Shown one piece after another: positions 6,706 through 14,766 of a stretch of DNA of 34,397 nucleotides. The notes beneath the pieces were generated by a model. It had not been told where the DNA came from, ran no database searches, and was given only the letters and a program-made list of their open reading frames with translations. Where the stretch lies: assembly GCA_900768535.1 (NCBI GenBank), contig CAAGDE010000004.1, positions 1 to 34,397 on the forward strand, given 5' to 3'. The DNA comes from Clostridia bacterium. Its GTDB lineage: Bacteria > Bacillota > Clostridia > Oscillospirales > CAG-272. Position numbers and translations under genes: made by a program. Numbering within the stretch: position 1 is the first letter of the stretch; each line of letters begins with the position of its first letter.

Positions 6706-9216
6706 ATGGAAAAGAATATCCGCATTGCACTCGCCGGTAACCCCAACGCCGGTAAGACAACCCTGTTCAATGCACTCACCGGTTCCAACCAGTTTGTAGG
6801 AAACTGGCCGGGCGTTACGGTTGAGAAAAAGGAAGGGAAGCTGAAGGGACACAGTGATGTCATCATCACCGACCTGCCCGGCATCTATTCCCTCTCCCCC
6901 TACACACTGGAGGAGGTGGTGGCAAGAAACTACCTCATCGGCGAGCGTCCCGATGCGATTCTGAACATCATCGACGGAACCAACCTGGAGCGGAACCTTT
7001 ATCTCACCACACAGCTGACCGAGCTGGGCATTCCGGTGGTGGTTGCCATCAACATGATCGATGTTGTCCGCAAAAAGGGCGATCAGATCAACATCGGCGA
7101 GCTTTCCCGCCAGCTGGGCTGCAAGGTCGTGGAAATCTCCGCGCTGAAGGGCACCGGCATTACGACTGCCGCCGAGGAAGCCATCAAAGCCGCAAGGGAA
7201 ACCAAGACCGTTCCGATGCACAGCTTTTCCGGCTGTGTGGAGCACGCAATCGCTCACATCGAGGAGGCGGCGGTACACGGTCTGCCGGAAGAACAGCAGA
7301 GATGGTACGCCATCAAGATCTTCGAGCGCGATGACAAGGTAATGGCGCAGCTGAAGCTGGATCCCGCAGTCCTTGCTCACATTGAAGCGGATATCAAAGC
7401 CGCCGAGCGGGAAATGGACGACGATGCGGAAAGCATCATCACCAACGAGCGCTATATCTACATTTCCACCATCATCAAGAGCTGCTACAAAAAGAAGGAC
7501 GCCGGAAAGATTTCCACATCGGATAAAATCGACCGCGTGGTCACCAACCGCTGGCTGGGTCTGCCGATCTTTGCGGCAATCATGTTTCTGGTTTACTACA
7601 TCTCCATGGTCACGGTCGGCTCCTTTGCAACCGACTGGGTCAACGACGGCGTGTTCGGCGACGGCTGGCATCTGCTGGGAATCGGCTCCTCTGCGTATGA
7701 GGATGCGTCCGGCGAATACGGCGATGCCCTGAACGCCATCAACGCATTCGTGGAGATCGACCCCACAGCCGACGGTTTCGATGCGGCTGCGGCGCTGGAA
7801 GCCATCAAAAACTTTACGGCGGCAAACGGCACGACCGGAACCGTCACCGTAGAGGATGAGGAAACCCTCAAGAAATCCAATCTGACGGTCTACTATGACA
7901 AGGTTCCCGATTCCGAAAAGAAAAATGCCTCCGTAGTACAGATGAGCTATCTGGAAGCGGTTGATTACTTCACCAAGAACAACGCGGAGTTTGCCGAGCC
8001 GGATCCTGCCGACTTCGGTGTCTGGGTTCCCGGCATCCCCGTGCTCATCGGAAACGGACTGGAAAAGGCTGAGGCGCCCGATTGGCTCTCCGGTCTGATT
8101 CTGGACGGTCTGGTTGCCGGTGTCGGTGCGGTGCTGGGCTTTGTGCCGCAGATGCTGGTGCTCTTCCTCCTGCTTGCATTCCTGGAGGCGTGCGGCTACA
8201 TGGCGCGGATCGCCTTCGTCCTGGACCGGATCTTCCGCCGCTTTGGTCTGTCCGGTAAGTCCTTTATCCCGATGCTGATCGGTACCGGCTGCGGGATCCC
8301 CGGCATCATGGCATCCCGTACCATTGAAAATGAGCGCGACCGCCGGATGACGATCATGACCACCACCTTCATCCCCTGCGGCGCAAAGGTCCCGTTCATT
8401 GCAATGATCGCAGGCGCAATGTTCAATGACTCGGCACTGGTTGCGACCAGCGCATACTTCATCGGTATGGCGGCAATCATCCTCTCCGGTATCATGCTCA
8501 AGAAAACCCGGATGTTTGCCGGCGATCCTGCCCCGTTCGTCATGGAGCTTCCCGCCTACCATATGCCCACACCCGGCAACGTCCTGCGGTCGATGTGGGA
8601 GCGCGGCTGGTCGTTCATCAAGAAGGCAGGAACCATCATTGCGCTGTCCACCATTGTGGTTTGGTTCACCAGCTTCTTCGGCTTCACCTCCGAGGGCTTC
8701 CGGATGCTTGCCGAGGATGAATTGGATCAGTCCATCCTTGCCGCGATCGGCGGTGCCGTCGCGTGGATCTTCAAGCCGCTCGGCTTCGGAACCTGGCAGG
8801 CAACCGTTGCTTCCATCACGGGGCTGGTTGCAAAGGAGAACATCGTCGGTACCATGGGGATCCTCTACGGTGCCTCCGGTGACGCCTACGCCGCAATTGC
8901 CGCGGCATTCACCGGTGTCAGTGCGTATGCGTTCCTGGTGTTCAACCTGCTCTGCGCCCCCTGCTTTGCCGCAATCGGAGCCATCCGCCGGGAGATGAAC
9001 AGCGCCAAGTGGACCTGGTTCGCAATCGGCTATCAGTGCGGCTTTGCCTATGTCATCGGTCTGATGATCAACCAGTTCGGCAACATCTTCCTTGGCAAAG
9101 CAAATCCGTTCGGTATCGTCGTGGCGGTTCTCCTGCTCGCGGGCATCGTTTACATGGTTGTCCGCCCGTACAAGGAAGCAACCAAGCTGACAACCACGGT
9201 GAAGGTAACGAAATAA
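6706..9216 (+). CDS. feoB: Ferrous iron transport protein B
   Basis: 836 residues. The N-terminal GTPase domain has G1 GNPNAGKTT (11-19), G2 T38 in NWPGVTVEKKEG, G3 DLPG (56-59), G4 NMID (116-119) and G5 EISALKG (143-149). The helical GDI-like domain runs to about 275. The membrane part has the two gate motifs with conserved cysteines: GTGCGIPG (C529) and FIPCGAKVPF (C558). Between the first membrane helix (about 283-305) and the next (about 465 on) is an insertion of roughly 130 residues, predicted outside the cell, rich in Ala, Asp and Glu. FeoB imports Fe(II) across the cytoplasmic membrane. The start at 6706 follows a GAAAGGAAAAAA ribosome binding site. Confidence 0.96.
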   Translation: MEKNIRIALAGNPNAGKTTLFNALTGSNQFVGNWPGVTVEKKEGKLKGHSDVIITDLPGIYSLSPYTLEEVVARNYLIGERPDAILNIIDGTNLERNLYLTTQLTELGIPVVVAINMIDVVRKKGDQINIGELSRQLGCKVVEISALKGTGITTAAEEAIKAARETKTVPMHSFSGCVEHAIAHIEEAAVHGLPEEQQRWYAIKIFERDDKVMAQLKLDPAVLAHIEADIKAAEREMDDDAESIITNERYIYISTIIKSCYKKKDAGKISTSDKIDRVVTNRWLGLPIFAAIMFLVYYISMVTVGSFATDWVNDGVFGDGWHLLGIGSSAYEDASGEYGDALNAINAFVEIDPTADGFDAAAALEAIKNFTAANGTTGTVTVEDEETLKKSNLTVYYDKVPDSEKKNASVVQMSYLEAVDYFTKNNAEFAEPDPADFGVWVPGIPVLIGNGLEKAEAPDWLSGLILDGLVAGVGAVLGFVPQMLVLFLLLAFLEACGYMARIAFVLDRIFRRFGLSGKSFIPMLIGTGCGIPGIMASRTIENERDRRMTIMTTTFIPCGAKVPFIAMIAGAMFNDSALVATSAYFIGMAAIILSGIMLKKTRMFAGDPAPFVMELPAYHMPTPGNVLRSMWERGWSFIKKAGTIIALSTIVVWFTSFFGFTSEGFRMLAEDELDQSILAAIGGAVAWIFKPLGFGTWQATVASITGLVAKENIVGTMGILYGASGDAYAAIAAAFTGVSAYAFLVFNLLCAPCFAAIGAIRREMNSAKWTWFAIGYQCGFAYVIGLMINQFGNIFLGKANPFGIVVAVLLLAGIVYMVVRPYKEATKLTTTVKVTK

Positions 9217-9246
9217 ATTTCAACACACAGGAAAGGAGACTCTGCT

Positions 9247-9432
9247 ATGTTGGCTGTTATGATGGCGGCAAAGATTTTGCCCACCGTTCTGATCTGCGCG
9301 GCGCTTGCCGTGTTCGTCGGACTGATTATCTTCTCGCTGATCCGTGACAAACGGAAAGGCAAGAGCACCTGCGGCTGCAACTGCGCACACTGCGCCATGG
9401 CGGGCTCCTGCCACGGTCAGAAAAAGAAATAA
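9247..9432 (+). CDS. FeoB-associated Cys-rich small membrane protein
   Basis: 61 residues: one membrane segment (about 9-31, PTVLICAALAVFVGLIIFSL), a basic stretch RDKRKGK, then a Cys cluster with pattern C-x-C-x2-C-x2-C...C (about 42-55: CGCNCAHCAMAGSC) and a Lys tail. Small proteins of this form regularly end feo operons in Firmicutes and probably hand over or bind Fe(II); the biochemical role is not established here. It follows feoB by 30 bases with a GGAAAGGAG ribosome binding site and is followed by a terminator. Confidence 0.88.
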   Translation: MLAVMMAAKILPTVLICAALAVFVGLIIFSLIRDKRKGKSTCGCNCAHCAMAGSCHGQKKK

Positions 9433-9436
9433 CAAA

Positions 9437-9475
9437 AGCCCCTGCCGGTTGATCTTCGCCGGCGGGGGCTTGTGC
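9437..9475. terminator. Bidirectional terminator between feo and rubrerythrin
   Basis: AGCCCCTGCCGG (9437/9438-9448) pairs with CCGGCGGGGGCTT (9459-9471) with one G-T wobble, loop of 10 bases. It lies five bases after the stop of the Cys-rich gene and just before the end of the convergent rubrerythrin gene, so it can serve both strands (A-run on the left, T-rich on the right). Confidence 0.75.
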
Positions 9476-9482
9476 TTTCCGT

Positions 9483-10046
9483 TTACTTATCCGTCCGTTG
9501 GAACCATCCCTGCGGGTGGGAGCAGACCGGGCAGACGGAGGGCGGCTGTTTCCCCTCGGCGATATGGCCGCAGTTCAGGCAGATCCACCGGGTCTTCTCA
9601 CTGTCCGAGGCAAAAACGGTACCGTTCTGCAGTGCCGTCATCTCGGTGCGGTAGTTCTTTTCATGCTCCCGCTCAATGTCGGCGACCCGCCCGAACAGCT
9701 CCGCTATGGACTCCATCCCCTCCTCCCGCGCGGTCGCGGCGAATTCGTCATACATCGTTGCCCACTCAAAATGCTCCCCGTCCGCCGCAACATTCAGGTT
9801 CCGCTCGGTCGTGCTCCAGCCGCCCAGGTGCCGAAACCAGATCTCCGCGTGCTCCTTTTCGTTCTCAGCCGTCCGGGCAAACAGCTGTGCGATTGCCACA
9901 TATCCGTCCTTTTTCGCCTGGCTTTCGAACCACTTGTAGCGCAGATATGCCTGTGATTCCGCGCTCAGTGCCGTGTGCAGGTTCTGCTCGGTCTTCGTCC
10001 CCGCCAGCTTTTCCTTCCAGAATTCCAGTTTGCTGTCTTCCGTCAT
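9483..10046 (-). CDS. rbr: Rubrerythrin
   Basis: 187 residues. The four-helix ferritin-like domain carries the diiron ligands E30, E63-x2-H66, E91/E94 and E125-x2-H128, and the C-terminal rubredoxin-like domain has C156-x2-C159 and C172-x2-C175 for one iron. Rubrerythrins reduce hydrogen peroxide in the cytoplasm of anaerobes. Length and order are normal for the family. A GGAGG ribosome binding site precedes the ATG. Its placement next to the ferrous iron operon is sensible, since Fe(II) and peroxide together are toxic. An intrinsic-terminator-like hairpin sits immediately upstream of the ribosome binding site, so expression may depend on read-through or on an unseen promoter. Confidence 0.95.
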   Translation of the reverse strand: MTEDSKLEFWKEKLAGTKTEQNLHTALSAESQAYLRYKWFESQAKKDGYVAIAQLFARTAENEKEHAEIWFRHLGGWSTTERNLNVAADGEHFEWATMYDEFAATAREEGMESIAELFGRVADIEREHEKNYRTEMTALQNGTVFASDSEKTRWICLNCGHIAEGKQPPSVCPVCSHPQGWFQRTDK

Positions 10047-10064
10047 TGGATAATACCTCCGATA

Positions 10065-10100
10065 AAAAAATGGGTTCCAACCGAGTGTAACCCATTTTTT
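10065..10100 (-). terminator. Terminator-like hairpin in the rubrerythrin leader
   Basis: AAAAAATGGGTT (10065-10076) pairs perfectly with AACCCATTTTTT (10089-10100), loop of 12. Read on the minus strand it ends in a T-run and so terminates the acetyltransferase transcript. The rubrerythrin ribosome binding site begins only a few bases after it. It would also work on the plus strand. Confidence 0.7.
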
Positions 10101-10133
10101 GCCGGTCTATTCAGTTTTGGCACGCAACCGCTG

Positions 10134-10718
10134 TCATTTGTTCGCCGTCCGTCGCCATTCATCTGCCAGAATGGAGCAGACACCGACGGTGACATAGCTT
10201 CCGTTGACAAGCATCGCCTCCCGCAGATAGCCCTCAAAGGTCATGCCGCAGCGCTCCATCACGTGTCGGGACGCATCATTTCCCATCATGAATTTCGCCT
10301 CGATCCGGTGCAGGCGCAGATCCTCAAAGCCGAACCGCAGAACCCGCCCCAGCGCCTCGGATGCAATCCCCTTGCCCCAGTAGTCCGGGTTGAGAACATA
10401 CCCAACCTCCGCGCTGTCGGAGGGGCAGTTGAAGGCGGTAAACCCGCAGCTCCCCACCATTTTGCAGTCCGGCTCGTAGACAATCGCCCAGTCATAGAAC
10501 ATCCCCGCCGCATAGCGGTTGCCGAGGTACTGCAGATACTCCTTTGTGTACGCCCGGTCGGGGTGTGGGTTCCAGGTCAGGTACTTCGTCACGTCACTCC
10601 GGCAGGCGTATTCATACATATCCTGCGCATCGATCACCATCATCTTCCGCAGGGTCAGCCGATCGGTCAGCAGCTCCGGCAAATGGGAAAATACCCGATA
10701 GAGCTTTTCTTTTTTCAT
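10134..10718 (-). CDS. GNAT acetyltransferase, RimJ/RimL type
   Basis: 194 residues. It begins LLTDRLTLRKMM, the usual TxRLxLR start of RimJ/RimL-type N-acetyltransferases, and has the acetyl-CoA binding motif YWGKGIASEAL and the downstream segment NDASRHVMERCGMTFEGYLRE (written here in part: NDASRHVMERCGM), in which N, S and the G-F turn are typical. Family members acetylate ribosomal protein N-termini, antibiotics or small amines; the substrate cannot be read from the sequence. The start at 10718 is chosen for its strong GGAGGAGGG ribosome binding site; a longer frame lacks one. It is transcribed divergently from the racemase operon. Confidence 0.88.
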   Translation of the reverse strand: MKKEKLYRVFSHLPELLTDRLTLRKMMVIDAQDMYEYACRSDVTKYLTWNPHPDRAYTKEYLQYLGNRYAAGMFYDWAIVYEPDCKMVGSCGFTAFNCPSDSAEVGYVLNPDYWGKGIASEALGRVLRFGFEDLRLHRIEAKFMMGNDASRHVMERCGMTFEGYLREAMLVNGSYVTVGVCSILADEWRRTANK

Positions 10719-10761
10719 GTCAGTCCCTCCTCCCCCTCCGGTTTTCTGAAGGCCCCTTAAC

Positions 10762-10790
10762 ATTATAAACGAAAGCGTGAAAAAAAGCAA
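10762..10790 (-). promoter_or_regulatory. Promoter of the acetyltransferase gene
   Basis: On the minus strand, TTGCTT (10790-10785), a 17-base spacer and TATAAT (10767-10762) precede the acetyltransferase start by about 45 bases. Confidence 0.7.
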
Positions 10791-10850
10791 GAGGTTTTCG
10801 GATTTTCGGATGAAAATTTTTCTTCCGCTATGGCTTTTCCGTCCGGTTTG

Positions 10851-10859
10851 TGGTATAAT
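10851..10859 (+). promoter_or_regulatory. Extended -10 promoter of the racemase operon
   Basis: TGG-TATAAT at 10851-10859 is an extended -10 element with no clear -35 box. It lies 35 bases ahead of the first start codon and is divergent from the acetyltransferase promoter. Confidence 0.65.
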
Positions 10860-10893
10860 AATAGATATCGGATATCACACGGGAGGTGCGCGA

Positions 10894-11286
10894 ATGCAGT
10901 TTATCGAATCGGAAATTCTGGCGGGCGAGCTGATCCCGGTTCTCTTGGGACAGTCGGTGGAGACCAACGAGACCGCCAAGCGCATTTTCCGGCAGTACCG
11001 CCTGATCTCGCACGTCTTCTGCGAGCGGAAGCCGCACGTCTTCGGGCTGACCTTCTGCACGAAATATCACCTTATCCGGCACGCGGCGGGCGAGGAACTG
11101 ATGCTGACCGCGCTGCTCGATTTCGCCCGGCGGCAGAACGGGGCGGATGTTATCTATTACCTCATCCCCTGCACGGTCGATTATGCCGGCTTTGTCTGGC
11201 GGCACCGCGATGCGCTGGAGCCCTACTACGTCGTTGCGGACTGGGAGGAGATGCAGCGGGTCTGGTACGGGGAGGAGGAACCGTAA
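10894..11286 (+). CDS. Stand-alone pre-ATP-grasp-like domain protein (130 aa)
   Basis: 130 residues, start chosen at the ATG nine bases after GGGAGG. The N-terminal strand-loop IPVLLGQSVETNETAKRIF (14-32) and the later strand VIYYLIPCTVDYAGFVWRHRDALE (about 85-108, quoted as VIYYLIPC and FVWRHRDALEPYYVV) resemble, from memory, the N-terminal Rossmann-like domain of ATP-grasp carboxylate-amine ligases such as D-aspartate ligase. In those proteins this domain is followed by a 250-300 residue ATP-grasp catalytic part, which is absent here: the frame stops and the racemase begins in the TAATG overlap. It may be a partner or regulator of a ligase made elsewhere, or a truncated remnant kept under selection. 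No other function can be assigned. Confidence 0.75.
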   Translation: MQFIESEILAGELIPVLLGQSVETNETAKRIFRQYRLISHVFCERKPHVFGLTFCTKYHLIRHAAGEELMLTALLDFARRQNGADVIYYLIPCTVDYAGFVWRHRDALEPYYVVADWEEMQRVWYGEEEP

Positions 11287-12032
11287 TGCAACCGATACTT
11301 CTTGGGGTTCTTGGCGGCTTGGGTCCCATGTCGACCTTCCGCTTCTGCGAGCTGCTCACCTCGCACACCCGCGCGGACTGCGACGCCGATCACATCGATA
11401 TGCTGATCAGCAGCCGTGCGTCCACCCCCGACCGCACCGCCTTCATCCTCGGCAAAAGCGACCGCTCCCCTCTTCCGGCAATGCAGGAGGAGACAGACCG
11501 CCTGGTCCGGGGCGGCGCGGAACTGATTGTCATCCCCTGCAACACGGCGCATTACTTCTATGATGCGCTTGCCGCCGGCTGTCCGGTTCCGATGCTGAAT
11601 ATCGTCCGGGAAACGGTCGGACAGCTGCACCGGATGGGCGTCCGCCGCTTCGGTCTGCTTGCCACCGAGGGGACCGTCCGGTCACGCTCCTACCGGCGCT
11701 ATACCGAGGGGACGGGCATGGACTGCCTGACGCCCGACTGCCGGGAGCAGGCGGTCATCACCTCCATCATTTACGGCGCGGTCAAGTGCGGAAAATCACC
11801 CGACATGGCGGCATTCCGGGCAGTGGCGGACAGCCTGCTTGCGCGCGGATGCGAGGCGCTGGTGCTCGGCTGTACCGAGCTGTCCCTGCTCCCGAAGGAC
11901 GGGCTTGACCCGGCGGTGTTCATCGATTCGCTGGACGTTCTCGCCCACCGCACGATTCTTGCCTGCGGAAAGGAGCCGGTCGGCTTCCCTGCATTCTTTG
12001 AAGGTCCAAAGGAGATCGCACATGACGTTTGA
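11286..12032 (+). CDS. Aspartate/glutamate racemase family protein
   Basis: 248 residues. It begins with the family signature GVLGGLGPMST and has the two catalytic cysteines of cofactor-independent racemases: C85 in IPCNTAHYF and C196 in LGCTELSLL. The GGLGPMST start is closer to aspartate racemases than to MurI glutamate racemases. It would interconvert L- and D-aspartate (or a related acid) in the cytoplasm. The start codon overlaps the previous stop (TAATG), and its own last 11 bases overlap the MurE-like gene, so the three genes are translated as a unit. The context points to D-amino acid supply for peptidoglycan. Confidence 0.9.
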   Translation: MQPILLGVLGGLGPMSTFRFCELLTSHTRADCDADHIDMLISSRASTPDRTAFILGKSDRSPLPAMQEETDRLVRGGAELIVIPCNTAHYFYDALAAGCPVPMLNIVRETVGQLHRMGVRRFGLLATEGTVRSRSYRRYTEGTGMDCLTPDCREQAVITSIIYGAVKCGKSPDMAAFRAVADSLLARGCEALVLGCTELSLLPKDGLDPAVFIDSLDVLAHRTILACGKEPVGFPAFFEGPKEIAHDV

Positions 12033-13476
12033 AGAACTCTGTAGGCTTGCGCCGCATGAGCGGATTACGGAATCCGCAAGGGACGCGGACGGGAACAGCG
12101 TGTTCGTCTGCATCCGCGGCGTCCATGCGGACGGGCACAGCTTTGCCGGAGATGCCTACCGCCGGGGATGTCGGCTCTTTGTATCGGAGCGGGCACTTCC
12201 CCTCCCCCCCGATGCGGCGGTCGTGACCGTCCCGGACACCCACACCGCGCTTGCCGCCCTTGCCTGTGCGCATGAGGGCAACCCTTCCCGCGAGCTGGCG
12301 GTCATCGGCGTGACCGGAACCAAGGGGAAGACCACCGTTTCGCTTCTGCTGGCGCATATCCTGAACCGTTGCGGCGTGCGGTGCGGCTATATCGGCTCCA
12401 ACGGGATCGACCAGGGGGACGGCAATACGGTAGCCATTCCGAATACCACCCCCGATGCCGTCACGCTCCAGCGGGCGCTCCGGGACATGGTCCGTTCCGG
12501 CTGTCGGGCAGTTGCGCTGGAGGTTTCCTCGCAGGCGCTGAAGCTCGGACGGGTTGCCGGAACAACGTTTGATACCTGTATGTTCACCAACCTGTTTCCC
12601 GACCACATCGGTCCCGGCGAGCACCCGGATTTTGCCGATTATGCCGCCTGCAAAAAAAGGCTGTTTGTCGATTATCCGACCCAAGCCGTGCTCTGCAGCA
12701 TCGACGATCCCTTTGCGGCAACGCTCCTTGCCGACACCCGCGCGCCGATCCGCCTGACCTGCTCGATGCACACGGATGCGGACTTCACGGCACGGGAAAT
12801 CGTCCGCTTCCGTGACGCGCAAACGCTCGGCTGTTCCTTTCTCCTGCAGGAAAACGGCGCCGCGCCGGTCCCCTGTCGGCTCCCGCTCATCGGTGACGAA
12901 AACGTCTCCAACGCCCTGCTTGCCATCGCCTGTGCCGCCGCACGGTTCGGCATTGCGCCAACGGCGGCGGCAAAAACGCTCCCGGACGTGCGGATTTCCG
13001 GACGCTCGGAGACCGTCGGACTCCCGAACGGCGCACTGGGCGTGATCGATTACGCGCACAACGGCGTCAGTCTGCGGCGCCTGCTCACGGAACTGCGGGC
13101 ATCCTGCAGGGGACGGCTGATCGTGCTGTTCGGCTCGGTGGGAGAGCGGACGAAGCTGCGCCGGCGGGAGCTGGGTGCGGTTGCCGCCGAGCTTGCCGAC
13201 CTTGCCGTGCTGACCTCGGACAACCCCGGAACCGAGGATCCTGCCGCGATCATCCGCGACATTGCCGCCGGGATGGAAGGCTATCCGACCCCGCACCTGG
13301 AGATCCCCGACCGCGCCGAAGCCATCCGCACTGCCGCAGGGCTCCTGCGCCCGGATGACATTCTGGTACTTGCGGGCAAGGGACATGAGCGCTACCAGCT
13401 CATCGGCAAAGAAAAACGCCCCTTCTGCGAGCGCGAAATTCTCTGCGGCGCCACGGTCGCCGACCGCATCCCGTAA
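12022..13476 (+). CDS. MurE-like Mur ligase with DNPG specificity motif
   Basis: 484 residues. Mur ligase signatures are complete: a MurE-like N-terminal UDP-MurNAc domain (about 1-90), P-loop GTKGKTT (99-105), IPNTTPDA, LEVSSQALKLGR, TNLFPDHIG, a Lys in the YAACKKRLF element that is carbamylated in the family, DYAHNG, and the C-terminal AGKGHERYQ with EKRPFCERE. MurE adds the third stem amino acid to UDP-MurNAc-L-Ala-D-Glu. The residue-selecting motif, DNPR in meso-diaminopimelate enzymes, is D400-N-P-G403 here, so diaminopimelate is not the expected substrate. It starts inside the racemase gene with AAAGGAG upstream. A second, specialised MurE-type ligase is more likely than the housekeeping enzyme, but that depends on the rest of the genome. 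Confidence 0.88.
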   Translation: MTFEELCRLAPHERITESARDADGNSVFVCIRGVHADGHSFAGDAYRRGCRLFVSERALPLPPDAAVVTVPDTHTALAALACAHEGNPSRELAVIGVTGTKGKTTVSLLLAHILNRCGVRCGYIGSNGIDQGDGNTVAIPNTTPDAVTLQRALRDMVRSGCRAVALEVSSQALKLGRVAGTTFDTCMFTNLFPDHIGPGEHPDFADYAACKKRLFVDYPTQAVLCSIDDPFAATLLADTRAPIRLTCSMHTDADFTAREIVRFRDAQTLGCSFLLQENGAAPVPCRLPLIGDENVSNALLAIACAAARFGIAPTAAAKTLPDVRISGRSETVGLPNGALGVIDYAHNGVSLRRLLTELRASCRGRLIVLFGSVGERTKLRRRELGAVAAELADLAVLTSDNPGTEDPAAIIRDIAAGMEGYPTPHLEIPDRAEAIRTAAGLLRPDDILVLAGKGHERYQLIGKEKRPFCEREILCGATVADRIP

Positions 13477-13485
13477 AATTCAGAA

Positions 13486-13535
13486 CCCGCGCCCCCGCCC
13501 GATGGATGCCATCGTGCGGGGGCGCGGGCGTTCTC
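13486..13535 (+). terminator. Terminator after the MurE-like gene
   Basis: CCCGCGCCCCCGC (13486-13498) pairs perfectly with GCGGGGGCGCGGG (13516-13528). The following CGTTCTCT is only moderately T-rich. It ends the racemase operon; the next gene is convergent. Confidence 0.65.
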
Positions 13536-13580
13536 TGCGCAGAGAAGCCTTCGGTGGTTGCGTTCGCCGGTTTCGCCCTC

Positions 13581-14741
13581 TCACCGCAGCCGCGGCAGTT
13601 TATTGGCGGTGATCAGATTTTCAACCGAATAAACCAGCAGCACAGCATCGGCTTGGTACGTGTCGGCAAGCGCGGAAAGGTCGGTGAAATCCCGGCGGGT
13701 GGAGGACAGGTTCAGGAGCACCAGGTCATAATGCTGTGCCAGGAACGGTGCCATGGAGGAAGCAAAGCTGTCCCGCAGGATCAGCAGGGTCGGGCGGGCG
13801 TCCCCGGTCGTGTTCCGGACGGTCACCACGTCATGCGTACCGTCCAGAAAGAGCGCGTAATGGTCGATGCCGGACAGGCGGGAGAGGCTGTAGAAGCCGT
13901 CCAAAGCCTTCCCGTCCGCCGTCACCGCAAAGTCCGCCTCATTGCCGCGGTACCAGATTTCCACGCGGTCCGGGGCGACCCAGTGCATCCCGCCCGCCGC
14001 CCAAAGCGTGCCGCGAAAGCGCTCGGAAACCGTCTCCCGCCGGAATCCGTCCACGGGAATCACCGCGTCCCCCCGCCCCAGTGCCTCCATAGCCGCCCGG
14101 TAGCCGAGATACGCCCCGGCGGTCGTCCAATGGTGGTCGGTCCGGTAATACAGCGCGTCCCCGCCGGAGCGGAACAGCGGCACCGTATCCGCAAACGCAA
14201 CCTTCCCCGCCAGGCGCGACCGGATGTTCTCCGTCAGCGCGTCCGAAAAATCGGCGGGATAGGAGAAGGCATCCGGGCAGACGTCCACGTTCCGTCCGGG
14301 GAGCAATACGGCAAACGGAACGCGCAGTCCCGCCTTTGCCCGCAGGATCCCGTCACACGCCGCCGCGACCTGCTCCGGCGAGGCAAAATCCACCCCCGCC
14401 TGCGTGCCCTGCGGCGTCAGCATATCGAACCGCCGCCGTCCGAGCCGCCCGCCCCGTCCCAGGAGAATTCCGTTGTTCTCCTCCTTCCCCTGCAGAATTT
14501 CGGCGCGCGCCTTCAGACTAACCAGCCTCTCCCGCAGGGGGAACTGATCGGCGTAAAACGCGTCCAGCCGTGCCCGGTAATCCCCGGAGAGCAGAGATGC
14601 GGCATCCGGCTTCGGAAGCGGCTGCAGAGCGCGCTTTTCCACCTCGGAAAAATCCTTTTTCGGCAGTACCCAAAAAAGGATCGCCATCCCGAACAGGCAC
14701 AGGCAAAACACCACCGCACAAAACGTCATGGAACCCTTCAT
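13581..14741 (-). CDS. DHHW/AlgJ-like O-acetyltransferase partner protein
   Basis: 386 residues. It starts with a single hydrophobic anchor (about 5-25) after MKGSM, then an extracytoplasmic SGNH-type domain. YRTDHHWT (199-206) contains the D-H-H-W motif and LRDSFASS (322-329) the serine block, as in AlgJ/AlgX-type acetyltransferases and DHHW proteins. Such proteins act outside the membrane with an MBOAT partner to move acetyl groups onto a polysaccharide. The start at 14741 is chosen for its GGGGAGGG ribosome binding site; a longer frame upstream overlaps the MBOAT gene. It lies 25 bases behind the MBOAT gene, forming a two-gene operon. The acceptor polymer is unknown. Confidence 0.85.
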   Translation of the reverse strand: MKGSMTFCAVVFCLCLFGMAILFWVLPKKDFSEVEKRALQPLPKPDAASLLSGDYRARLDAFYADQFPLRERLVSLKARAEILQGKEENNGILLGRGGRLGRRRFDMLTPQGTQAGVDFASPEQVAAACDGILRAKAGLRVPFAVLLPGRNVDVCPDAFSYPADFSDALTENIRSRLAGKVAFADTVPLFRSGGDALYYRTDHHWTTAGAYLGYRAAMEALGRGDAVIPVDGFRRETVSERFRGTLWAAGGMHWVAPDRVEIWYRGNEADFAVTADGKALDGFYSLSRLSGIDHYALFLDGTHDVVTVRNTTGDARPTLLILRDSFASSMAPFLAQHYDLVLLNLSSTRRDFTDLSALADTYQADAVLLVYSVENLITANKLPRLR

Positions 14742-14766
14742 ACTTCCCTCCCCTTTTTTCTCTCTG

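Noticed and set aside
6634..8562. 642-residue minus-strand frame opposite feoB
   Set aside because: feoB is unmistakable on the plus strand; the antisense frame is rich in His, Cys, Asp and Gly with no domain or ribosome binding site.
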